Assembly (NCBI RefSeq): GCF_040183065.1
Contig: NC_091132.1
Coordinates: 164,762,102 to 164,826,101 of the forward strand
Source: Periplaneta americana
Taxonomy: Eukaryota > Arthropoda > Insecta > Blattodea > Blattidae
Reading direction: 5' to 3'
DNA: 64,000 nucleotides
Shown: piece by piece, positions 10,934 through 20,519 of the stretch
How the letters are laid out: the number at the start of each line of letters is the position of its first letter
Numbering within the stretch: the first letter of the stretch is position 1
Program-made: the position numbers and the translations under genes
The notes under the pieces: generated by a model
The model's input: only the letters and a program-made list of their open reading frames with translations
Database searches by the model: none
What the model was told of the DNA's origin: nothing

Positions 10934-11610
10934 TATGTGGAAATAAATTTTCGGAATCTGGTATTCTAAAAAAGCATTCACTGTTACACACATTGGAGAA
11001 GTTGAAATATATGTGGATAGAAATTCTCGGAATCTGGTACTCTAAATAGCATGCACTAGGGGATGAGACGTAGAGTTGTGATATATATGGAAAGCAATTT
11101 TTCCACAATCTGGTATTCTAAAAAAAAGCATGCAGTTATACACACAGGGAAAGAGGTATTCAGTTGTGATATGTTATGAGGAAAAAAATTTCGCAATCTG
11201 GTTGTTTAAAAAAAATACGTTCATGCACGCAGTGGGAAAGAAATTTTGAAATCGTTGTGTAAAAATAATTGACTCTTACACACTATGGAAAAGGCATTCA
11301 GTTGTGATATCCATTTATTTAATGTTCTGCCCAAGGGCAGGTCTTTCACTGTAAACCCAGCATTCTCCAGTCTCCTATTACTTATCTTTTTCTCTGTTTC
11401 CTGATATAATCCATATAGCTTAATGACGTCTATCATTTGATATCTTCTACCCCAAACTCCTCTCCCGTTCACCTTTCTTTCCAGTGCATCCTTCAGTAGG
11501 CAATTTCTTCTCATCCAATCGTGATATATTTGGAAATAAATTTTCGGTATTTGAAAATGTAAAAAATCAGGCAGTCGCACACACTGGGGAGAAGGCATTC
11601 AGTTGTGTAA
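10934..11610 (+). pseudogene. Decayed C2H2 finger units (second part)
   Basis: Downstream of the transposon the finger remnants resume with TGTGGAAATAAATTTTCGG and continue to about 11610 (GGAGAAGGCATTCAGTTGTG). Frame shifts and lost bases occur in every unit. About five to six units are visible, interrupted at 11312-11520 by a LINE fragment. Together with 9159-9556 this adds about ten units lost from gene 1. Confidence 0.8.
11312..11520 (-). mobile_element. LINE ORF2 3' fragment inside decayed fingers
   Basis: Read on the minus strand this encodes RRNCLLKDALERKVNGRGVW, then RYQMIDVIKLYG and a tail ending KDLPLGRTLNKW. This resembles the region after the reverse transcriptase that is common at the 3' ends of insect RTE-like LINEs. 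It sits between two halves of a GTGATAT finger motif, so it inserted after the finger array formed. It is strongly 5'-truncated. Confidence 0.55.
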
Positions 11611-12417
11611 GACCCCAAGTCGCTTACCAAATTCTTTAATTTAAGCGGACTCAGAGGGCGTGGATTGCCACCTTGTAAGTCTGGAGACAAATTTAGATCA
11701 TCTTCTGTGTTCGAAGCGCATGAGGTACTCCCTGGTAGTGCCGTAGGTGTTATTGGAATTGCACCATCTCGTCCATGTGACAAGCGTCACTGCTGAAGTC
11801 AGGTTTAGATGTATAATGCCCTCCTGTTGAACCCAGATATTTTACACTGACATGAGTAACAGTCATCATAATGATTATGTTACACGCCAAACCATAGGAA
11901 TACCAAAGGACATATGGTATGCGCCAAAACAGAAGACTTTGAAATTATTGCTCAACTGCAGTCAACGTTTACCTAGCAACGAAATAGGCCTATTTATTTA
12001 TTGTATGGTATGTAATAACAAATAGCTTACTACTACAATAGTGGAAAGTAATGATTAATAAGACACATGTGGTTAGCGACAGCATCGCCATTGCCATCTA
12101 GCGACTCGCTATGAGAACAAATACATAGGCTATATTTAAACTTAAAGAGAAGTATGTTAGTTTGATATTTAAGAAGCATAATAACTAAATAAATTCAAAG
12201 CTCTTTCTTTTTGTTTTTGTACCCTTGTCATCTATATGAATTGTAAAATAAAATCTGAATTTTCAAAACATAATGGTATATTTCATGTGAAATAAGCGTA
12301 TTCTCTGTATAGAATTTTGTTGTGAATAAAATATCTATTACAGTAACGCTAGTTTCACATTAAGCCGTCGAATTTGAGTACTGGTAATATAATTAAACTG
12401 TTCGTAATAGTATCTAA
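11611..12417. other. Intergenic, no recognised feature
   Basis: AT-rich DNA after the last finger remnant. I see no splice-flanked ORF, RNA gene or repeat family that I can name. Confidence 0.4.
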
Positions 12418-12730
12418 GGACTGCCTTCGTGGTCTGTTGGCCAGCATTTTGGCTTGCAGATCCGGAGATCCTGGGTTGGATTCCCGGTGAATTTGTCTTG
12501 AAGAAAAATTACCTGGGTGTCTAGAGTCTGGAAATTTGTATGAATGTGAGTGTGCCGGGTTAAAATTAATTAACTAATCATAAAGATATAAAATACATCA
12601 GGACTGTCACTGGGCAGTAACCTGAACATACGTTTCAGCGTCACATTGTTGACAAGTAACTCCATCTGTTAGCACAACCATAAAGCATCTAATAGATGCC
12701 ATAGAGTTACCAACAACGAAAAAAAAATAG
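12418..12730 (+). mobile_element. tRNA-derived SINE (type c)
   Basis: The head has an A-box-like TCGTGGTCTGTTGG and a B-box-like GGGTTGGATTCCC, with a roughly 240-bp body ending CCAACAACGAAAAAAAA, an A-rich tail. The structure fits a full-length SINE in the plus orientation. No flanking duplication was established. Confidence 0.6.
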
Positions 12731-13163
12731 TATCTAAGATTAAGTAGCAAACATGTCACTATATAGGCCTAGTTTATTTTTCGAAACAAGCCCGGACATA
12801 GAGACCCGGGGACTCTAGGATTTATTTAACGTAGTTTGAATTTAGAAAATAGACAAGCAGACTTAGAAATGAAGTAGACAAGTACCGACTATACTTTTTT
12901 ACAATCATATATACAAGATTTCCTCTGATTTAGGTTCTGGCTAATACCCTTGTTCATATATACGTAAAGCAGTCTGATACGTATACGGACTATTCCTAAC
13001 CCAAATTTTCCTTCTTATCGGGAGTAGTGCATGTAAATATGTGGCGTATAAGAGATAAGAAATATATTTTATATATTTGTCTTTAGTTTTGAATTGTTTA
13101 CATTAGTATCTATATTTTTTCAGTCAGAAATAATGTAGTGCACTTTTAAAAATTTATATTATG

Positions 13164-13340
13164 GTTTACTTAACGATGCTCAGAACTGCAGAAGTTATTT
13201 CAGCGTCGCTGGTGCCCTGGAATTTTGTCCCGCAGGAGTTCTTTTTACATGCCAGTAATTCTACTGACATGAGCCTGTCGCATTTAAACACACTTAAATG
13301 CCATCGACCTGGCCCGGAATCGAACCCACACCTTCGAGCA
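13164..13340 (-). mobile_element. SINE (type d), minus orientation
   Basis: Read on the minus strand, the head contains GGTTCGATTCCGGGCCAGG, a B-box-like region, and the body contains GACAAAATTCCAGGGCACC. On the plus strand the end reads GGTTTACTTAACGATGCT, similar to the GGTTATTTAACGACGCT end of SINE type a. This shared tail suggests related SINE families mobilised by the same LINE machinery (inference). Confidence 0.55.
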
Positions 13341-13584
13341 TATATATACACACACACACACTTAATTTTGTTTATGATGTTTACATCCAAGTTCAGAGAA
13401 TTCATAATCCATATTAACTTGATAGAAATAGTTCATCATTATCCGTAGCTTCGTATCAGTGCGACTCTGGTGTCAATCTCCAGACTACGTCCACGATTTC
13501 GTATTACATCCTATTAGCTTTTCAAATACAAGATAATAGCTTTTCTCTCATCGTTAAATGTTAATTTGTTTCACTTAGTAGCAC

Positions 13585-13749
13585 AGTCTAGTATATACAG
13601 TCACGAAGCTTGAGTTGTGAGGGGGCTAGTAACAATAGACTGTGCCGCATTGTCTGTAACGAGGCGATATTAGCGATCCTAGTGGTTAGCAACTATTTAA
13701 TGATGCATTTTTACTACGTATTGAGTTTCGTGACTGTATGTACTAGACT
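13585..13749. mobile_element. MITE with terminal inverted repeats (copy 1)
   Basis: Begins AGTCTAGTATATACAGTCAC and ends in the near-complement GTGACTGTATGTACTAGACT, with the body GCGATCCTAGTGGTTAGCAA in between. A second copy lies at 50390-50567. It has no coding capacity. The short length, the inverted termini and the two copies fit a non-autonomous DNA transposon; the superfamily was not determined. Confidence 0.7.
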
Positions 13750-14628
13750 CTGGTAGTAGCTTGCGCGCGTTCGCCATTATACATCGGCTCTCTTCTTCAT
13801 CGTAGACTGGATAACTGAAATATTATAAGTTTCGACGTCATTACCACAGGTATGTATGATATGAGTGTGGAACATTTTCGTTATTGGAATTGCTCATTGA
13901 TCTGTCACCGTTATACAAACCAAGACATGCTCATGTTATGTTTAATTTTCGTATATATGTATTGAAATTTTACTACAATGGAAGGTTGAATCTAAATGAT
14001 AACGGTAGATAGTCTCGTGTCGAATGGTTCACTTCTTCCAACGTTAATTTCACAATGGTATGCGTGTGTTTGTCACTGTGGAAACAACGAAAGCTTTGAA
14101 ATATTCTTAATTAGCATCCACTTATTTCATTTAGGAATTATGATTACAATTCTAACCTAGGCCTAATAGATACAGGCTGCCGGTAATGACTTTTCTGCTT
14201 TGCGTATGTTTCTATTGATGTTCATTTATTAACTATAAAACGGCGTAGTGTTACATTTGAATCCAACCGTTTCTCATATAAGCCAGTTATGCATTAACTC
14301 GTGTCTTATGGCAATGAAATTCGGAAAAGAGAAATAATTTTACACTTTTGTCCCCTTTCTCCTTCATCTCCTTTTCCCACCCCCCTCTCTTTCTCCTTCC
14401 CCTCTTCCTTCTCACTCTGTTACTATCGATGCACTTCAGTATTAATACGTATTTATATATTTTAATTTTACTTGTCATATTGAAATCACAGCGATTCGAT
14501 CTGGGACCGTGACAACGCTTTTTAGTTCTTTTAAGCATTCTGGTTATTGTATTGTGTTTGTGTTTAGTGAAAGATTTTAGATAAGGGCGCAAATAGCCAT
14601 AGTAGCTGACGCGTCCTTTTTAAACCCC

Positions 14629-14629
<1 letters not shown>
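13750..14629. other. Intergenic, possible upstream exon region of gene 2
   Basis: A comparatively GC-rich patch (13755-13800) is followed by CACAG|GTATGT at 13849/13850, a good donor-like site. It could mark a 5' untranslated exon of gene 2, whose first coding exon has an acceptor and therefore needs one. This is speculative. The rest shows nothing recognisable. Confidence 0.25.

Positions 14630-14699
<70 letters not shown>
14630..14699 (+). repeat. (TAAC)n microsatellite
   Basis: About 17 uninterrupted TAAC units follow GACGCGTCCTTTTTAAACCC, which looks like the 3' end of a retroelement, so the run may be its tail. Confidence 0.9.
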
Positions 14700-14879
14700 C
14701 GATCTGGGAACCTTCTGCTTGGTAGTCTTTCAACTTCAACATTAAACATCAGACCATAACATTGTTGAATATTCTCCCTTGAAATAATTTACAAAATATA
14801 ATGTCTTTGAACTATCGAGACAAATTACCCTTAATTTATTCGTGTAAGCTACTAATGAAATTACCTCGAAGTGTGTGTG

Positions 14880-15185
14880 TGTGTGTGTGTCTAATGCCTA
14901 CCCACTTCACTTGCGTGATGTGGGTTCCGCATACTGCGGTTAGATGGCAGCATTGTGACTCTTTTTGAAGTTGTACACCACTTCAGAGGGCCACGTTATG
15001 CATGATATGTATTTGTGTGTGTTATGGCGTATACTAGGGTGAGTGTATGTGTAAGTTTTCTTGTAAGTGTAGTTTAGGGAGTGAGTGGGGACGATGATGA
15101 AGGTAAACCCGGTGCCGGCACGTGGCCTACTCCTGTCGAATAGCACCAAGGAGGTCGCCAGGCTTAACGTTCCCGGTCCGACAGA
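14880..15185. repeat. Probable dispersed repeat (unclassified SINE-like)
   Basis: Balanced-composition block starting beside a (GT)n run and containing GATGTGGGTTCCGCATACTG and AGAGGGCCACGTTATGCATG, ending near TTCCCGGTCCGACAGACG. The composition and texture differ sharply from the AT-rich surroundings, as in the other SINEs here. No second copy was found in the window, so the call is tentative. Confidence 0.35.
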
Positions 15186-15732
15186 CGAAGCACTATCAAC
15201 AGTGACATATGCCTTCTCTTAATATACACTGCAGAGAGATTTGGGACTTAACTGAGGGATATTGGTGCACAATTTAGTGATTAAAAGTTGTGCACCTCCA
15301 TCTCTCCTAGTTCCGAGGTAGAGCTAACTCGGCGGACTTTTCTCAAAGTACAATTTACGAACGATGTCCGTATTATTACAGTTAAAAACTTCGCATTGTC
15401 ATTTCATATATTAGACGCGAATACAGTAACATTGATAAACTGTGCTACAAGACATTCACAGATTCTATCCTGGATATGGCCAAACCAGTTTAAAATCGTT
15501 TTTATTTATTTATTTATTAGTAACTGTCTTCTAATGAATATGAGTACTAGAATGGTGTCTTATTTATATATTTGTGTATTAATACTTGCTCTACCTGCAA
15601 GTCCCTGTAACTCCATTATACTTTCACCATAACCCTTATATATTATGCTTAAATCACCAAAAACAGATATAATAGAAGAAAAGGAGGAAATATGGGCTAG
15701 GCGTGGTAATATGATCTTTTTTTGTTTTACTT
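15186..15732. other. Intergenic, no recognised feature
   Basis: AT-rich sequence with short meaningless ORFs and no repeat family that I can name. Confidence 0.35.
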
Positions 15733-15978
15733 GGTTATTTAACGACGCTGTATTAACTACGAGGTTATTTAGCGTCGATGAAATTGGTGATAGCGAGATG
15801 ATGTTTGGCGAGATGAGACCGAGGATTCGCCATAGATTACCTGATATTTGCCTTACGGTTGGGGAAAACCTCGGAAGAAACCAACCAGGTAATCAGCCCA
15901 AGCGGTAATCGAACCCGCGCCTGAGCGCAACTCCAAATCGGCAGCAAGCGCCTTAACAGACCGAGCTATGCCGGTGGC
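15733..15978 (-). mobile_element. SINE type a, near full length
   Basis: On the minus strand a tRNA-like head (GCCACCGGC, then TGAGCGC region and GCGGGTTCGATTACC) leads into the body AACCGTAAGGCAAATATCAG and the end AGCGTCGTTAAATAACC. Other copies lie at 30768-30985 (+), 31669-31914 (-) and, in part, 18823-18960 (-). Confidence 0.75.
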
Positions 15979-16865
15979 TAATATTCGCTACCTCGTTTTT
16001 TTACTATATATGGTGTTTTCACCTAGAGAAAAAGTTCTAAAAGAACATCTCGTGTCCATCAGTCTGCGTGCACTAAGAGACAAACCAGTTAGCCTACCTT
16101 TGTGGTGTGGATGTGGTGTGTTCTTTGTGGTTTTCATAATTTTCTAAGTTTTTGCAGGTATGTAATTTCAATTTAATTGAAAAAAAAAAAAAAACATATT
16201 TCGTGTTTAGAAATCACGCTTGATGTGTTGCACTGATTAAGAATAGCTCTATCACATGGCATAAGAATAAGATTTATTTAGAACAACAATTGCCATACAT
16301 ACTCTTAGAAACCTTCTTGAGTCAATGCTGCTAATATGGGCTTCTGCTATAAGTCAAATATTGGATAGATAGTCCATATTACCAGCACGTTAACACGTCC
16401 CATATTTTCACTATCGTGATTTGTGTTATTTGTTACAGAATATTGCCATTGGTGTGACACAGGTTTCCCACTTATGTTTCTTTGTTGTTTTTCCAATGTT
16501 ATTTTCAAATTTTTGTGGTAGCAGATATTTGGACCCCACTACCTATAAAGGACCACTTCGTATTTCTTTCAAAAAGTAATTATATGCAAATATCTATTGC
16601 AACTATTGACCTTTAAGACTTGAAATATTGTATATGAATAATTATTTTGTATGTCAATAAAGATATCCAAGCAATATGCCACACCATTTTCCATTATTAT
16701 GAGGAAAAGAAAATGGTAGCCCATATTTCTACCTTCTCCTCTATGTAACATATTTGCGAGTATTAACACTAAAATCTCCCATTTTCATGCAAATCCAGTT
16801 GTGAGTATAAAAGTATAACAGCTCATAAACAGCAAACAGGTAATTTTCTGACACTGTGCTTTCAG
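15979..16865. other. Upstream region of gene 2, possible 5' exon
   Basis: TTTTTGCAG|GTATGT at 16157/16158 is a strong donor-like site. About 97 nt upstream is ATCAGTCTG, an initiator-like TCAGTC at 16059-16064. A non-coding first exon near 16061-16157 is therefore possible, and an acceptor before the start codon shows that one must exist. I see no TATA box. The remainder is AT-rich. Confidence 0.25.
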
Positions 16866-16870
16866 TTGTA

Positions 16871-16963
16871 ATGGATGCTATCAAGACGGAACCCGAGGTC
16901 GTCCCTTTGACAGTACAGTCATGTGATGACGCTGTTAAAGAAGAGAGTCAACCGTCACCAGAT
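16871..16963 (+). CDS. Zinc-finger gene 2, start exon A
   Basis: Acceptor CTTTCAG is followed by TTGTA and the ATG at 16871; donor GTAAGA follows codon 31 (phase 0). The reading starts MDAIKTEPEVVPLTVQSCDD and ends KEESQPSPD. It is paralogous to the exon at 53620-53700, which also has five nucleotides between acceptor and ATG. It carries two psi-K-x-E motifs, IKTE and VKEE, and is rich in acidic residues. The acceptor implies an upstream non-coding exon. Confidence 0.82.
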
Positions 16964-17161
16964 GTAAGACCATTTTTATCTCCATGTCTACTCCCTCATT
17001 CCTGTTTACTAATTACTATGCGCATTTATAGATTTATACTGCCATTCTAATTTAAGGTTTCTAGATTTTTACCTGAAATTCAGGGACACATGTAGCTCCA
17101 CAGTATTATCGCTATATTACTGTTACCGCGATTGTCTCTGCTGTTCTTTTTCTTGTTTAGC

Positions 17162-17219
<58 letters not shown>
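17162..17219 (+). repeat. (ATT)n microsatellite
   Basis: About 19 uninterrupted ATT units directly before a LINE fragment in the A-B intron of gene 2. It gives spurious poly-Asn ORFs on the minus strand. Confidence 0.92.
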
Positions 17220-17220
<1 letters not shown>

Positions 17221-17222
17221 TG

Positions 17223-17461
17223 TGAAATTGGGGCTCTCACCTTGAGAGAGGAACAGAAATTAAGGGTGTTCGAGAATAAGATGCTTAGGAAAATATTTGG
17301 GGCTAAGAGGAATGAAGTTACAGGAGAATGGAGAAAGTTACACAACACAGAACTGCACACATTGCATTCTTCACCTGACATAATTAGAACTATTAAATGC
17401 AGACATTTGAGATTGGCAGGGCATGTAGCACGTATGGGGGAATCTAGAAATGCATATACAA
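17223..17461 (+). mobile_element. RTE-type LINE fragment, plus strand
   Basis: Encodes REEQKLRVFENKMLRKIFGA, then EVTGEWRKLHNTELHTLHSS and HVARMGESRNAY in one frame. It matches the post-reverse-transcriptase region of the full-length element at 57021-60229 and the fragment at 33540-34137. It is truncated at both ends: the reverse transcriptase and the final RPRRRW...LNLR part are missing. Confidence 0.8.
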
Positions 17462-18305
17462 AAAGTCCGTTAAAAATTAAACGATTTTCGCTTTCTAAAG
17501 CACCTGTGCACCACAGGAAGTTTAAAAATGGCGATAAGGTCACAAATGCCCTCAAAATGTTATGCAATGCATTCCACATATATCACACATTATTAAAAAT
17601 TTTTTTTTTTTTTTTTTTTCAAAATTTACTCATTTTTCACCAAAAAATACCATCCTCTCCCCTTAAATCAAATAGGCCTACATTGTATTCTTACCGTGAG
17701 TCGTCATTTCGGTGTAGATGATATTGTAAATAAGTGCGGATGTGCCCTTTTTAAAATAGGATATCTTGCAATTGTGTGTAATTATTGTTTTCATCATAAT
17801 TTTGTTCACGTAATTGTTATGTTGTCTTTACGTCGGCCATGTCGTAAAGGCATTGGGGGCCATATGTCTTCATTGTTTGTTAAACTTTACGAAAATAACG
17901 AGATATACTGAAGTGAAAGGGGGAAAGGAACTGGCCACCATACCGTATTATCACCTGGCATAGTTGCCTCAAAAGTTGTGCCTTGTTGGTATCATTGTCA
18001 TTGTCATTGTTTTTTGAAGTAACTACTCAAATTTTGGGTTTAATTCATCACAGTCTTGAAAATATGTTATAGTATATGGACAATAATATATACAGCAGTG
18101 ACCTAAATGTGCATATCACAGACGTTCATAACAAATCAAATAAATGTTTTGCATGAAAAATTAACATTGCATATGAATCATGCTCCTATTCATCATGATG
18201 TTGCTGGCATAATCAAGCTGTAGCATGCAGGCATATAGAGAGCATATTATAGATGTATTAATTTGTCCTACAGAATAATATCTGTAATATTGACAATGAA
18301 TGTTT

Positions 18306-18612
18306 TAAGGAGAAAAATTCGCTCCGGCGCCGGGGATCGAACCCGGGTCCTTGGGTCTACGTACCAAGCGCTCTGACCACTGAGCTACGCCGAATTCAAT
18401 CCACAGCACCGGACCGAACCCTCCTCCTTCAATGTTTCACTTTGTGTCCTGACTCGAAGTTAGGCATATATATTGACGTATATGTACAATGTCAACTGCC
18501 ATTATACTAGGAGCGCACTCAGCTGAGTGATTTGTTTGGCCGGGATTCCACAGTTACGTGCACAGTAATCTGTACAAATATATGTACTGCAGCTATGAGA
18601 ATATTATAGATT
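18306..18612 (-). mobile_element. SINE type e, minus orientation
   Basis: On the minus strand the head reads GGCGTAGCTCAGTGGTCAGA and later GGGTTCGATCCCCGGCGCC, very close to a real tRNA, followed by GAGCGAATTTTTCTCC. The whole insert is flanked by repeats of ATATCTGTAATATTGACAAT (around 18280 and 18615), a plausible long target duplication. A second copy of the head is at 31375-31525. The body links it to the SINE class, so it is not called as a tRNA gene. Confidence 0.65.
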
Positions 18613-18822
18613 ATATCTGTAATATTGACAATTAATATTTTAATTCATTCATTCATTTATTTTATTCCATAGATCTTACATGAGCAATGAAGCTTTAAGA
18701 TGTGGAACAAGTCAAAATTTTACAATATTACAATTACAATTTTTACAAATTTTTACAGTTTTACAATTTAGTATTTTTGTACAATTTTTACAGTTTTGTG
18801 CAATTTTTTTAAATATTTTGGC

Positions 18823-18960
18823 GAGATGTAGTGCAATGAGGTGAGATCCGAGGATTCGCCAAATTATTACACGGCATTTGCCTTTTGTTTGGGGAAAACC
18901 TCGGAAAAACCCAACAAGGTAATCAATTCAAGGGGGGTAATCAAATCAAAGGGGTTGATG
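18823..18960 (-). mobile_element. SINE type a, partial copy
   Basis: Contains the body landmarks GAGGATTCGCC, ATTTGCCTTTTGTTTGGGG and AAAACCTCGGAAAAACCCAA in the minus orientation, but the tRNA-like head is lost or replaced by a type e tail (GGCGCCGGGGCGAATTTTTC) near 18990. It is an eroded, composite insertion. Confidence 0.55.
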
Positions 18961-19103
18961 TCAAGGATCCGGATTTGATCCTTGGCGCCGGGGCGAATTT
19001 TTCTCCTTAAAATATTAATGTAGAGAGCAGCTTGTAACTTTAGAAGTCGCCTTCTAACATCCTGTAAGAAATTTATAATTTAATATGTCTCTTTGTACTG
19101 CAG

Positions 19104-19241
19104 GATCGGAATTCCTTGGATCAGCATGTGACTGCTATAAAAGAGGAATATGTGAACCAGAGCCCTGAGCTCCTATCTGACATAAAAGAAGAGAGAGAAC
19201 CGAACCCAGTTTCGTTCTCTATGATGAAACGTGAACCAGAG
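19104..19241 (+). CDS. Zinc-finger gene 2, acidic exon B, first copy (B2)
   Basis: Acceptor TTTGTACTGCAG, donor GTGAGT, 138 nt, 46 codons, phase 0-0. It starts DRNSLDQHVTAIKEEYVN and ends VSFSMMKREPE. It has psi-K-x-E motifs at IKEE (twice) and MKRE at the donor. It is one of three B exons in gene 2, with shared intron sequence around each. It could be included together with or instead of its sisters; both keep the frame. Confidence 0.82.
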
Positions 19242-20519
19242 GTGAGTGGAGCACAAGAATGCTCTGTGTGTTCTTCTTCCAGTGTTGATCTTTTATTTGA
19301 TTGTTATGGACACTGTCCCTTTACAACAATACTTGCAGTGCCTTTTACTCTATAATGGAGACAAGAAACACTTATCACTTCGTCTTGTTACAAATTACGT
19401 CATGTTGCAAAGAACTAATGTTGAACTGTTGGCTCGTTTTATGTTTTAAATATCAAAACAGAATTACTTGTTATGCTTACTCTTAATGGTCGCCAAGCTA
19501 CACATTCCCACGACTTTTTGCCTCCTCTGTGTCTGTTTCTGAAACTCGTAATACTTTTTACCGTTTCTAAATAATTGATTTTCTTTTAGATGTATGTACA
19601 AACATTATCACCTGTCTATTTCTTATTCACCCATTGTTTTAAGTATTTATGTACGTATTTACAATATATCCTTTGTATAACTCTGTCTTACCAATAGAGC
19701 AAGGATATTTTGTAACGTTACGATAAATAATGCAGCTGTTTTAGAATGGATTCCAGAATAGGTTTCAAATTTAGCAAAATGCTGCATGTGCGCCAGCTCA
19801 CAATAAATGAAACATAGAAAAGGAGGGTAGGGGTGATAAGTAGGTTGAGATGCTTGGGAATGTTTCTTTTTGTGCAGTAGTTCAACTGAACAGAAGCAGG
19901 CATTGGTTCTTTCCACAGCTTTCCTACATACACAAGAAATTTCTAGCCATCGAATACAGTGAATTAAAAAATATTACGTGCTGACATCAGAAGAGCCCAG
20001 ACTCTTATTGCTTTTATTTTGTATAAAACTATGCAAATTTTAGGGTTAATGCAAGACGATCTTGAAAATATGCTACAATATATACACAATAGTATGTTAA
20101 ACAGCGGTAATACCAAACAGAAATAACCTATAAATCAATAAAATATTATTTCCCCTTTGGAAAAAGTACAAAAAATATTTTAAAATGCTTACGGTGCCTT
20201 CTCTCACTCCACACCATGGGTTTAGTCAACTATGTTTAATATCAAAATTGTTTGTCTCATTATTTTAATTCTCAACAGGCTGTTAGGCATTAATACCGAA
20301 CAAACCCAATTATTTCACTGTCAAACATAGGATAATGTTGTAATACAGAATGCGCATTCATCAATTAATTATTAGATAGCCTCTTCGTTTGAGCAAGGAT
20401 GTAAACGTTATAAGGTAAATAAAACAAAATTTGAAGGATTGAAGCATATGATTTGTATTCATTTGCAATTTAATGTAAACAATGCATATCTTAATGAAAA
20501 ATGAAGAATTACCAAAATA

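Larger units (their letters stand above)
18010..20010 (+). repeat. B-exon duplication unit, copy 1
   Basis: Intronic landmarks before exon B2 (CTTGAAAATATGTTATAGTA, CACAGACGTTCATAAC, TTTGCATGAAAAATTAACAT) and after it (TACAAACATTATCACCT, AAGATATTTTGTAAC-like, CAGGCATTGGTTCTTTCC) recur around exons B3 and B4. This shows that exon and flanks were copied together. This copy has taken SINE insertions at about 18306-19015. Confidence 0.78.

Noticed and set aside
17157-17579. Minus-strand ORF ending in poly-Asn
   Set aside because: Runs through the LINE fragment in antisense and through the (ATT)n repeat.
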